A stretch of DNA of 13,296 nucleotides from Euryarchaeota archaeon UBA54 (GTDB lineage Archaea; Thermoplasmatota; Poseidoniia; Poseidoniales; Thalassarchaeaceae): the NCBI GenBank assembly GCA_002495735.1, contig DAGM01000059.1, forward strand, positions 1 to 13,296. The letters are read 5' to 3'. Positions 1 to 7,404 of the stretch are shown in pieces (the first letter of the stretch is position 1; each line of letters begins with the position of its first letter). Both the position numbers and the translations under genes were made by a program. The notes under the pieces are model-generated. The model was not told where the DNA came from. It was given only the letters and a program-made list of their open reading frames with translations, and ran no database searches.

Positions 1-162
1 GCAATGCACCGCCGTCTGTGCGCCCAGCGCTGGTACTGGCGCGGCGTCCTCGAACCCGAACGCAGATTGTCACACTGGAATGAGGCCGTAGGCAGGTTCA
101 GGATGGCTGAGTGCAGTGCAGCAGCAACAGAACTCATCGGCAGAATGGCGAGAGCAATCTAG
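1..162 (+). CDS. 3' end of an unidentified protein gene (partial)
   Basis: Reading frame 1 is open from the first base to a TAG at 160-162, giving 53 C-terminal residues. The peptide has a basic, aromatic stretch (RWYWRGVLEPERR, about residues 11-23), then an alanine-rich amphipathic end (about residues 38-53). I do not recognise the family. I call it coding because the frame is open to the edge, its residue mix is protein-like, and its stop falls exactly on the stop of the convergent gene, as in other tight gene junctions here. The start lies outside the window. The main alternative is a chance open frame in GC-rich DNA, which is possible for only 53 codons. Confidence 0.55.
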   Translation, partial: AMHRRLCAQRWYWRGVLEPERRLSHWNEAVGRFRMAECSAAATELIGRMARAI

Positions 163-392
163 ATCTCTGCACCGATGAGGGTGCGTGTCTCGGTGATTCC
201 GGGAATTGACCTGACTCCCTGAACGATGCAACGAGTCAGTTCAGCCTCGTCATCAGCCTCAATCTTGACGAATAGGTCATGAGGTCCGAAGACAATCCAC
301 TGCCCGACCACTCCCTCGATGGCACCTACGGCCTCCCTGACAGCAATCTCACAGCCTACCCCGGTCGTGATGAGAACGAATCCGACAGCCAT
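159..392 (-). CDS. Stand-alone Lrp/AsnC ligand-binding (RAM) domain protein, copy 2
   Basis: This 77-residue protein is a single RAM (regulation of amino-acid metabolism) domain with no DNA-binding helix-turn-helix. It shows the family pattern: an FVLI first strand, a central GPHDLFVKIE strand segment, and the end RSIPGITETRTLIGAE. Known stand-alone RAM proteins bind small effectors such as amino acids and can mix with full-length Lrp regulators; the ligand here is unknown. I start at ATG 392 rather than GTG 398 because GGAGGTG (398-404) sits 7 bases before the ATG but touches the GTG. The ATG start also makes the protein exactly as long as its upstream paralogue. It is the second gene of a two-gene minus-strand unit, and its stop lies in a CTAG shared with the convergent gene. 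Confidence 0.85.
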   Translation of the reverse strand: MAVGFVLITTGVGCEIAVREAVGAIEGVVGQWIVFGPHDLFVKIEADDEAELTRCIVQGVRSIPGITETRTLIGAEI

Positions 393-394
393 TC

Positions 395-628
395 TCACAC
401 CTCCACCGCAATCAGCGTCTCAGTCTTGATGATTCCAGCCACTGAGCGCATTTTACCAATCAGGGTCTTGGCCATCTCTCCTTCATCGGCGAAGTCAATA
501 CGTGTCACCAGATCATACTCCCCGTAGGAAACATGAGTCTCTGTGATGCTGTCAATTTCTAGAAGTGCCAGATACACATCTTTCTCGAGTCCCGGCTCTA
601 CCTTAATCAGAACGAAGGCAGTACTCAT
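395..628 (-). CDS. Stand-alone Lrp/AsnC ligand-binding (RAM) domain protein, copy 1
   Basis: This 77-residue RAM-only protein is paralogous to the next gene downstream and aligns with it without gaps. The conserved core GEYDLVTRIDF (about residues 36-46) and the end GIIKTETLIAVEV are classic for the Lrp/AsnC C-terminal domain, and there is no helix-turn-helix. It probably forms dimers or higher ring assemblies like other RAM domains and could act as an effector-sensing partner of an Lrp-type regulator encoded elsewhere. The start at ATG 628 is preceded by GAGG (636-639) at 7-base spacing, the same spacing as in copy 2. Its stop (395-397) lies just before the ATG of copy 2, so the two are almost certainly co-transcribed and translationally linked. 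The specific ligand cannot be told. Confidence 0.88.
   Translation of the reverse strand: MSTAFVLIKVEPGLEKDVYLALLEIDSITETHVSYGEYDLVTRIDFADEGEMAKTLIGKMRSVAGIIKTETLIAVEV
398..404 (-). promoter_or_regulatory. Shine-Dalgarno site deciding the start of RAM copy 2
   Basis: On the minus strand this reads GGAGGTG. The GGAGG core ends 7 bases before ATG 392 but directly abuts the GTG at 398, so the ATG is the likely start. The site lies inside the last codons of RAM copy 1. Confidence 0.7.
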
Positions 629-675
629 TCTCAGTCCTCGACGGGCATCGCCCTCGGTCGCTGTTTATGACCTCT

Positions 676-685
676 GCTATATGTT
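676..685 (+). promoter_or_regulatory. Candidate TATA-like element in the RAM / surface-protein divergent region
   Basis: The 117-base gap 629-745 separates two divergent transcripts. GCTATATGTT is the best AT-rich patch for the plus strand, and initiation about 25 bases downstream would give a leader of roughly 40 bases before ATG 746. On the minus strand, CATATAGC at the same place or TCATAAAC (663-670) could serve the RAM genes. This is seen by eye only. Confidence 0.35.
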
Positions 686-720
686 AGTTCAGCATCGCTC
701 ATGTGTGCGTAAGGGATAAC

Positions 721-726
721 AGGAGG
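721..726 (+). promoter_or_regulatory. AGGAGG purine motif with unusually long spacing to the giant gene
   Basis: AGGAGG is a near-perfect Shine-Dalgarno core, but it ends 19 bases before ATG 746, and no start codon lies at normal spacing. An in-frame TAA at 740-742 rules out an upstream start in this frame. Either the site is used with long spacing or it is not the ribosome site for this gene. Confidence 0.35.
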
Positions 727-745
727 ACAGCGAGCGGACTAAGCC

Positions 746-3700
746 ATGCAAGCATCTGTTTCGGCAGTTCGCAGGCGTGCTGTAGCACTTATTCTCCTGC
801 TGCTGCTTTCAGCCTCTCCACTGGTCCCAGCTACGTTTGGTGCTGTGTCTCGTTCGACCACCGTGTGGTCGGGAACTATGGTGCTTCAGGATGGCTACAC
901 AGTTGAGAGTGGGGAAATACTCGTAGTACAATCTGGAACAACCATCCAGCTCGGCGATGATGAGAACATACTCGTGGCTGGAAGAATCACCGTACAGGGC
1001 ACGAGCACAGCGCCAGTGCTACTCGAATCCATCTTGGGCAATCACGACGGCGTCGTATTCAATTCGAGCAGCAGCGGGCTGGGCTCCAAGATAGAGAATC
1101 TCACAATCACCGATGCGGAGTACGGCGTCACCATCTATGACAGCGATCCGACCATGAACGACCTCACGATCATCAACGCTGACATGGTTGCCGTCGACCT
1201 GTTCGACGGGGCCTCGCCACGAATCAATGACCTCATCATAGACGGCGGCGGTCAGGATGTCCACGGATTTTCCACTTCATGGCGCTACGGCATCGGACTT
1301 TCCGTTGGGGCGTACTCGGCTCCCATCATTGATGGCATGACTGCCGACGGCCTGATTACCCGTGGACTGAACTACTGGGGCAACTCGGGCGGTCTAATCT
1401 CAAATCTAGAGATATCCAATGTCAGCGGCTCCACCCTTGCTATCGCTGCCGGGATATGGGTGGAGGACTCGATACCACTGATATCGGACTCCAGCGTGAG
1501 CCGCTGTGACAGCGGTATCTTCGTGCGCCACATCACCTCTGGATGGACCACTCGACCGACCTTTGTGGGAATGACAGTGGAAGACAGCCAGTACTATGGC
1601 ATCATGGTCGAGCAATACAACCACAGCCAGTACTCCAACGTACCTCACAACGCTGTCTTCAACGACCTCGAGGTGAGGGGGACGGGAGGACCGGGGGCCA
1701 AGACACCTGGGCTTGCTTACGCCGCATTCGAGGTCAATACTAGCGGGGTGCAGGTCACTAACGCGCTAATCGAGGACAACGCCGTTGTCGGTTTCAAGGC
1801 CTACATGATTGGTTCCTCGACTATACTCAACGAGATTGATCTGCTGAGGAACGGCAGGCCGAGCGCCACAGCTCCTCTCAACGACAGGGCTGGCATGTTC
1901 ATGCGCAGCGCCAACTGGGCCCCTACCATCAATGACTTAGTGGTCCGCAACTCAACGGGACCGGGCGTACTACTGTGGAAGGGAGGTGCTCAGGGCGCTG
2001 ATTGGGTGATAGCCGACAATGGGGCTACCGGGGTGGATATCCGCGAATTCCACCCCGACCTATCCGGGGTAATCAGCACCGGCAACGGCGGACACGGTGT
2101 CTCGGTCAGAGACTCCAGCAATGTCGAATTGGCATACGTGACGACCTATCAGAATGGACTCGGCGCGGCACTGCCGCAACTCGGGGCCGGTTTCTACTTC
2201 CACGAGTCTAACGACGTCATGAGCGGCGGCAAGAACTCGACCTGCTTCGAGTGCACATCAATCGAGGACCAGTATGGATTCGTGGTACGCGACAGCATCG
2301 ACCTGCAATTGCTCTCAGTTGACATTAGGGATTCTGTCAACGCCCCAGCACTGGACATCGACAACAGTGGGATGGACCACGAGGGCACGATCATCATGGA
2401 TGATATCAAGATCAACCTCAATTCGACCGGTCACTCAGTCACGCTGGACGAAGTCGACGGTCTGGTCCGAGGACTCGACATGAACGGCGACAATGGCGGC
2501 CTGATGTGGGACGCCAGTAGTCAGGAGATCTCGTACCTTGAGAACAGCGTAATCCGCGGCAATACCGATTCCTGTTTCGACATGGTCGATCACAGCGAGT
2601 TGTTCGTCCACAATGTCGCAATGGCTTGTTATTCCGGCGCTCCGGCAAGCGTCACCTCCAGTTTCGTCAATTTCACCGACTCGTGGTTCACCAGTGGATT
2701 CGCCGATAGTTTCGAGATGTTGGGCGACAGCCATCTGCGTTGGATATCCTCAGACGATCTCGACACACCGACCTACACTGGACAGGACAACATCCTCGAT
2801 GTGATGTGGATGGTCGAGGTCCATTCCGTCAACCAGCACCTGCTACACATCCCTCATGCCGAGTTCAACCTCACCTTCGACCTGTACGAGTCCGAGCACA
2901 CAGGCACCCTGCCATACTCAGGACAATACTCGTACGGCCCCTTCATCGGTGAGCGCTGGACTCCGATGCAGGGCTGGTCCGACGTCAACACGGTCCACAC
3001 CGGTTGTGACTACGATGGCGTTCACAACGACACTACAGCAGTCGACCTCGACGCGGATATCTCGGTGTTCTGCCGTCTTGAGCTGTCCAATCAGCCGCCT
3101 TTCATCCTGTGGGACTCGCCCGAGCATGAGGCGGTCTATGCCAGCGGTGGCCAGGTGGTCTTCGACGCCAATCGGTCATGGGACCTTGACTTCGACGAAT
3201 TGAGTTACAGCTGGACCAGCAGCATCGACGGCGACCTGTTGAGCGCGTGCGGCTCGCCCCCAGGCGGAAACGGTTCGTCGTTCACTGCCAACCTCAACGC
3301 CGCCGTCTGTCTCTCAGATGGAGTCCATCAGATTACCCTCGAGGTCTGCGACAGCCAGAACCAATGTGTGCAGGGGACCCGTGAGATTGAACTGGTCAAC
3401 CTGCCCCCAGTGCTTTCGGTCGGAACAACGCCGCAGATCTCGGCCTGGGGCACTCTCTACCTCGGAATCACTGCCAACGTCACTATCCATCTAGGCAGCA
3501 CATACGACCCAGAGGGAGACGAACTGCACTGCTGGGTGGAGGCCTCTTACGAGCAAGGCACCGGTCAGCCACCTGCAGGAGATGCAGAGTGCCCTGCCAC
3601 AATCATCCACACCTTCCCGGGCGCACCCAACCAGTTCTCGGTGACGGTGTACGCCTCGGACGGCGTCAATGTCCCCGTCTCGTGGACCTTCAACGTCGAG

Positions 3701-5389
3701 CTCTACAATGAGATACCAGTGGCAAACCTAGAGATCACTCGCACGGGCATGACATCGTCGGCAACCGTACGACTCGACGGAACTGCGACCTTCGACCCCG
3801 AGGGTGACGGAGTCAAGTTCGAGTTCTGGAGCGACCGCGACGGACTTCTCGCCTTTGGGGTGACACCTGACTCGACAGTCGAGTGGATTGGGACCCTGTC
3901 GAAAGGAGACCACATCATCACGATGTACGCGAGCGACAATCGCCCTAATCATGCAGGCATGTGGAACTCTGCCACCGCCGAGCTCAGCATATCCAACTCA
4001 CCGCCCGTGGCACTGATTGCCAGCCCGTCCGACGGGATACTGACTGACTCTGGAGAACTACTGGTCTTCGATGCCACTGGCTCGGGGGACTGGGACGCTG
4101 CTTGCATCGACCTGCCTGACAACGGTAGTGGGCTGGTTTGCAATCCCTTTGCGGCATTCAGCACCGATCTAGTCAGCGTGCTCTGGGAGAGCGATCTGTT
4201 GAGCGAGCCGATGGGTAGCGGATGGGTGTTAGAGACTAGGTTGCCGGAGGGCGTGCATCAAGTCACCTTGACTGTCGAGGATGGCTCAGGGACCTCGGAC
4301 GTGGCTGAGATTATGGTCAGGGTCGATGAGTCGGCCCCGGTCCTCGTCCTTGACTCGCCGATGCCTGATATCGAGGTCTACTCCAATCTGCCTGTGCTGT
4401 TTGACTTTCGTCGCTCGTTCGATCCCGACGGCGACGACTTCACCGTCAGCGTGTACTCAGACCTGATGGCCGAGCCGATACTTGAGGACAAGACGGCGGA
4501 CTACTGGTACAACGACTACCTGCCGGCCGGAGAGCACATACTGCGCTTTGAGCTGATAGACTCCAACGGGATGCAGCGCACCCACTCACAGGCACTCAAG
4601 GTGCTGGAGACCGGACCCGTGGCGGGAATCTCCGGCCTCTCGGAAGGCCAGTACATCCCACCGGGCGAGTCCGTGGTACTCAACGCCTCGGCCTCCCATG
4701 ACTACGATGACGACATCGTACTCTACCAATGGGTTCTGAATGACGGAACGCTGCTGAGCGACAAGATAGTCCATACTGCGAATTTCCCGCCAGGGCCTGT
4801 GCGCATCGACTTGCTGGTCAAGGACTCGAGGGGCGCCTCATCTTCGGCCTCGATCAACCTCACAATCGGCTCAAGCTCGCCGCAGTTGTATGAGCTCGAG
4901 GTCTCACCGAACAGCATCGACCTTGAGGAGCCGACATCGGTCCTCATCACGGTGCGGCTCGTAGACCCCGACGGCACCACCTCCTCCGTGCGCGGAGAGC
5001 TGCGCGCTGGCGGGGTGTCGCAATCCCTCGAGTTCTGGGATGATGGTACGGAGGGCGATCAGTTCGCCGGTGATGGCATCTGGACCTACATATCGGTCTG
5101 GACCTTGACAGGGAGTAGCGCGAGGGTGGAGGTGTGGGCGCTCGATGGCGACATGGTCAGCCCAGGCCTCGTTGAAGTCATTCCTATCGAGTCGCCCAAG
5201 GATACGAGTATGTTCGACTGGCTGTTCGGAACAGGTCTCCCATTCCTGATTATGGCCATGACTCTAGCTGTAATGGTGGGGATAGCCTACGCGAGCACCC
5301 GCAGGAGGCAGGTCTCAAAGGACCTCGAGATGATCGAGTCGTGGTCCGGATTCGACCCACGAGAGTTGGATGAAGAGTTTGAGGATTAA
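746..5389 (+). CDS. Giant exported surface protein: beta-helix, Ig/PKD-like repeats, C-terminal membrane anchor
   Basis: This 1547-residue protein begins with a signal peptide (RRR at residues 9-11, then a leucine-rich core ending near residue 30). Residues about 60-690 form a right-handed parallel beta-helix, with irregular repeats of the type 'I.N..I.D..YGV.V.DS.P'. Residues about 780-1375 hold roughly six Ig/PKD-like domains, several with DPEGD or DPDGD loops and PPV-type linkers starting near 782, 886, 988, 1084, 1194 and 1290. A seventh domain (about 1377-1480) carries a DDGTEGDQFAGDGIWT motif. One transmembrane helix (about 1497-1518) is followed by RRR and a short acidic cytoplasmic tail. 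Many N-x-S/T sequons and scattered cysteines fit an exported, glycosylated, disulfide-containing protein. It is likely a cell-surface adhesin or glycan-binding stalk; no catalytic motif was seen, though many beta-helix proteins are polysaccharide lyases. The ATG is the first possible start after an in-frame TAA. Confidence 0.85.
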   Translation: MQASVSAVRRRAVALILLLLLSASPLVPATFGAVSRSTTVWSGTMVLQDGYTVESGEILVVQSGTTIQLGDDENILVAGRITVQGTSTAPVLLESILGNHDGVVFNSSSSGLGSKIENLTITDAEYGVTIYDSDPTMNDLTIINADMVAVDLFDGASPRINDLIIDGGGQDVHGFSTSWRYGIGLSVGAYSAPIIDGMTADGLITRGLNYWGNSGGLISNLEISNVSGSTLAIAAGIWVEDSIPLISDSSVSRCDSGIFVRHITSGWTTRPTFVGMTVEDSQYYGIMVEQYNHSQYSNVPHNAVFNDLEVRGTGGPGAKTPGLAYAAFEVNTSGVQVTNALIEDNAVVGFKAYMIGSSTILNEIDLLRNGRPSATAPLNDRAGMFMRSANWAPTINDLVVRNSTGPGVLLWKGGAQGADWVIADNGATGVDIREFHPDLSGVISTGNGGHGVSVRDSSNVELAYVTTYQNGLGAALPQLGAGFYFHESNDVMSGGKNSTCFECTSIEDQYGFVVRDSIDLQLLSVDIRDSVNAPALDIDNSGMDHEGTIIMDDIKINLNSTGHSVTLDEVDGLVRGLDMNGDNGGLMWDASSQEISYLENSVIRGNTDSCFDMVDHSELFVHNVAMACYSGAPASVTSSFVNFTDSWFTSGFADSFEMLGDSHLRWISSDDLDTPTYTGQDNILDVMWMVEVHSVNQHLLHIPHAEFNLTFDLYESEHTGTLPYSGQYSYGPFIGERWTPMQGWSDVNTVHTGCDYDGVHNDTTAVDLDADISVFCRLELSNQPPFILWDSPEHEAVYASGGQVVFDANRSWDLDFDELSYSWTSSIDGDLLSACGSPPGGNGSSFTANLNAAVCLSDGVHQITLEVCDSQNQCVQGTREIELVNLPPVLSVGTTPQISAWGTLYLGITANVTIHLGSTYDPEGDELHCWVEASYEQGTGQPPAGDAECPATIIHTFPGAPNQFSVTVYASDGVNVPVSWTFNVELYNEIPVANLEITRTGMTSSATVRLDGTATFDPEGDGVKFEFWSDRDGLLAFGVTPDSTVEWIGTLSKGDHIITMYASDNRPNHAGMWNSATAELSISNSPPVALIASPSDGILTDSGELLVFDATGSGDWDAACIDLPDNGSGLVCNPFAAFSTDLVSVLWESDLLSEPMGSGWVLETRLPEGVHQVTLTVEDGSGTSDVAEIMVRVDESAPVLVLDSPMPDIEVYSNLPVLFDFRRSFDPDGDDFTVSVYSDLMAEPILEDKTADYWYNDYLPAGEHILRFELIDSNGMQRTHSQALKVLETGPVAGISGLSEGQYIPPGESVVLNASASHDYDDDIVLYQWVLNDGTLLSDKIVHTANFPPGPVRIDLLVKDSRGASSSASINLTIGSSSPQLYELEVSPNSIDLEEPTSVLITVRLVDPDGTTSSVRGELRAGGVSQSLEFWDDGTEGDQFAGDGIWTYISVWTLTGSSARVEVWALDGDMVSPGLVEVIPIESPKDTSMFDWLFGTGLPFLIMAMTLAVMVGIAYASTRRRQVSKDLEMIESWSGFDPRELDEEFED

Positions 5390-5412
5390 TCGTATAACAA
5401 GGCAGGGAGAAA

Positions 5413-5772
5413 ATGGGAAAAATAAATCTCAAAGACAAACTATCTCTGTTTTCAGAACACTGGTCTCCAAAGGTAATCGCAGAGATGAACGATTACCAAT
5501 TCAAATTAGTCAAAATTCAGGGCGATTTCATTTGGCATAATCATACAGATACCGATGAGGTGTTCATCGTAATCAAGGGTGAGATGAAAATAGAGTTTGA
5601 GAACGAGACTGTGGAATTGAGTAAGGGTGACATGTATGTGGTCCCAAAAGGAGTTAATCACAAACCCTGTGCTGAAACTGAATGCGAGGTCATGCTTGTT
5701 GAACCTCGCGACGTCGTCAATACTGGCAGCACAGAAGGCGAATTAACAGCCTCCAATGATGTCTGGATTTGA
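5413..5772 (+). CDS. Single-domain cupin protein, low GC
   Basis: This 119-residue small cupin has both motifs intact. Motif 1 has H42, H44 and E49 (WHNHTDTDE), and motif 2 runs G72...P78-x-G80...H83, so it should bind a divalent metal. The end (LVEPRDVVNTGS, then NDVWI) resembles a widespread one-domain cupin group often annotated as mannose-6-phosphate-isomerase-like; the reaction is unknown. GGGAGA (5405-5410) precedes ATG 5413. By hand count the gene is about 41% GC and rich in AAA and ATA-type codons, far below its neighbours, which suggests recent acquisition. It lies 23 bases after the giant gene on the same strand, possibly with its own weak promoter (GTATAACA near 5392-5399). Its role with the neighbours is unclear. 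Confidence 0.85.
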   Translation: MGKINLKDKLSLFSEHWSPKVIAEMNDYQFKLVKIQGDFIWHNHTDTDEVFIVIKGEMKIEFENETVELSKGDMYVVPKGVNHKPCAETECEVMLVEPRDVVNTGSTEGELTASNDVWI

Positions 5773-5806
5773 CATTGAGACACAGAATTCAGGATAGTAA
5801 CTATTT

Positions 5807-6574
5807 CTACGGCGCCTCAAAGATGAGGCTACAGCATGTCAGCGCACCTTCGGCTTTTGCCAGTTCCGAGGCGACTACGGGCCGTGCATCATAGCCTAGG
5901 GCAGAGAGGCGCTGGCCGGTCCAAGGGAAGTCGGCTGCGAAAAGGACCGTGCTACCAATGCGGACGACATTGGCCGCGCTCGGCTCCGACGGGTCGACGG
6001 AGATGCAGGCATGCTCGGGAAAGGCACCGGCATCGACCCACTCAGGATTGATGAGAAGGGTGTTGTCTGAGACCGCGGTCACCGCTGACTTCAGGTGGAG
6101 ACATCCGTTGAACTCGACCTCCATAACGCGGTAGCCATGGTCGGTGACCAGCGCCCTCAGCTGGCGCACGGCCCCGGCGTTGCTGCGGGTGGAGATGCCG
6201 ACGTAGATACTCTTGGCCACGACCATGACGTCCCCTCCATCGAGTATCGCGGGCGCCTGGATGTGCTTGAGCGAGCGGTGGGGTGCGAGCGCCCGTTCGA
6301 TCGAACGACGTTCGCCACGTCGGGAAAGCGCCCCCGGCCTCGTGATAATCGCGATTTCGTCAAGCACGATGGCAATGTCCTCGACGAACACCGAATCGGG
6401 AAAGTCTAGCTCCTCATCAAGGTGTTCGACTCGACAGCCGAGTTCCTTGAGAATCTCTTCGTAGAGGCCGTGCTGAGCCCGCGCGTTTTCGACATCGATA
6501 GCTTCGCGCTCGAGAAAGGTCAGCTCGCAGACTCCGATGTTCGGGCTAACTCCTCTGGTGATTGCTACACGCAT
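5807..6574 (-). CDS. N(G),N(G)-dimethylarginine dimethylaminohydrolase (DDAH)
   Basis: This 255-residue amidinotransferase-superfamily enzyme should hydrolyse N-omega-methylated arginine to citrulline plus methylamine or dimethylamine in the cytoplasm. Visible DDAH landmarks are FPDSVFVED (D60, E65, D66), RPGA followed by SRRGE (R85, R86), LDGGD (D112), STRSN (R130), HLKS with catalytic H160, and LTCCSL with nucleophile C247. The Pseudomonas enzyme is 254 residues long with H162 and C249, so spacing matches almost exactly. I chose ATG 6574, which gives MRVAITRG, a family-like N-terminus; ATG 6583 (258 residues) is equally possible. Longer versions up to 6745 would run into the coding NAD-binding motif of the divergent SDR gene and are rejected. 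No arginine-methylation or citrulline-use gene is nearby. Arginine deiminase-like specificity is the main alternative. Confidence 0.88.
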   Translation of the reverse strand: MRVAITRGVSPNIGVCELTFLEREAIDVENARAQHGLYEEILKELGCRVEHLDEELDFPDSVFVEDIAIVLDEIAIITRPGALSRRGERRSIERALAPHRSLKHIQAPAILDGGDVMVVAKSIYVGISTRSNAGAVRQLRALVTDHGYRVMEVEFNGCLHLKSAVTAVSDNTLLINPEWVDAGAFPEHACISVDPSEPSAANVVRIGSTVLFAADFPWTGQRLSALGYDARPVVASELAKAEGALTCCSLIFEAP

Positions 6575-6599
6575 TCGCTTCATAGGCAGATAGTCTGAG

Positions 6600-6609
6600 G
6601 ACATAAAGT
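6600..6609. promoter_or_regulatory. Possible shared bidirectional TATA-like element
   Basis: The sequence reads ACATAAAGT on the plus strand and CTTTATG on the minus strand. It is the only AT-rich patch between the divergent DDAH and SDR genes. Its centre lies about 27 bases before GTG 6632 and 22-31 bases before ATG 6583 or 6574, the usual archaeal TATA-to-start distance for leaderless mRNAs. Neither gene has a clear Shine-Dalgarno site. Confidence 0.4.
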
Positions 6610-6631
6610 AGCGGAACATCTCCCGTCCTGC

Positions 6632-7399
6632 GTGGAAACCGGGCTGCATGGCAAGGTTGTGCTCGTCACCGGCGGTGCTGGTGGCATAGGTCAGGCCATT
6701 TGCAGAGCGTTCGCCGCTGAGGGTGCTCGCGTGGTCGTGCATCATTTTTCTTCGACCGCCGCAGCCGTATCGCTGGCCGAGGAAATCGATGGAATAGCTA
6801 TCCGTGCGGATCTGCGCGATGACAAGGAAGCGCTATCGATGGTTCGAAGCATTGTCTCCGAATCCGGAGGCCTCGATATTTGCATCGCTAATGCCGGCCA
6901 TTATCCCACACCGTCCAAGCCGCTTTGGGAAATTGATGGTGAGCGTTGGACCTCCACCATTGACTCCAATCTTGGGGTTACAGTGAGCACTGTTCGCGCC
7001 TTCCTTGGCCACGCCGCAGAAGTCGGACAGGGGTCAATCGTTCTGATTGGTTCGACAGCAGGTATCTACGGTGAATCAGGACATGCTGACTACGCTGCTG
7101 CTAAGGGCGCCATCACATCAGGTCTGCTGATGTCACTGAAGAACGACGTCTCGCATATTGGCGGTGTCCGTGTTAATGCGGTCGCTCCAGGATGGACTGT
7201 TACGCCAAAGAAGGCCGAACATGGGGTTGACGAGGAGCTAGTAGGGCGTGCAACTGCGACGATGGCACTGAAGAAGCTCGCTACCCCTGAGGATGTGGCT
7301 AACGTGGTGGTCATGCTAGCTTCGGACGAGATATCGGGACACATCACGGGCCAGGTAATCGAGGTCGCAGGCGGAATGGAAGGACGTTTGATTCCTTGA
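6632..7399 (+). CDS. Short-chain dehydrogenase/reductase (SDR) family oxidoreductase
   Basis: This 255-residue classical SDR has a complete active site: the TGGAGGIG nucleotide-binding loop (13-20), NAG (87-89), N113, S141, Y154 and K158 in YAAAK, and PGW (186-188). The C-terminal GHITGQVIEVAGG is typical of FabG-like enzymes. It should catalyse NAD(P)H-dependent carbonyl/alcohol exchange in the cytoplasm. The second strand ends in VVVHH without the acidic residue that marks NAD preference, so NADP(H) is somewhat more likely. The substrate cannot be told: 3-oxoacyl-ACP reductase, sugar or steroid-like alcohol dehydrogenases are all possible. The start is GTG 6632, because no in-frame ATG precedes the glycine motif; translation is probably leaderless. 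It is divergent from DDAH and ends 5 bases before the convergent regulator gene. Confidence 0.9.
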   Translation: METGLHGKVVLVTGGAGGIGQAICRAFAAEGARVVVHHFSSTAAAVSLAEEIDGIAIRADLRDDKEALSMVRSIVSESGGLDICIANAGHYPTPSKPLWEIDGERWTSTIDSNLGVTVSTVRAFLGHAAEVGQGSIVLIGSTAGIYGESGHADYAAAKGAITSGLLMSLKNDVSHIGGVRVNAVAPGWTVTPKKAEHGVDEELVGRATATMALKKLATPEDVANVVVMLASDEISGHITGQVIEVAGGMEGRLIP

Positions 7400-7404
7400 A
7401 TTAT

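Noticed and set aside
855..871. Inverted repeat CGACCAC-CGT-GTGGTCG
   Set aside because: It is a short perfect hairpin, but it lies within the coding sequence just after the signal peptide of the giant gene, is not repeated elsewhere that I can see, and can arise by chance in GC-rich coding DNA.
6584..6745. N-terminal extension of the DDAH frame up to an ATG at 6745
   Set aside because: It would overlap the nucleotide-binding motif of the divergent SDR gene, adds 54-57 residues that DDAH proteins lack, and the protein already matches family length from 6574 or 6583.
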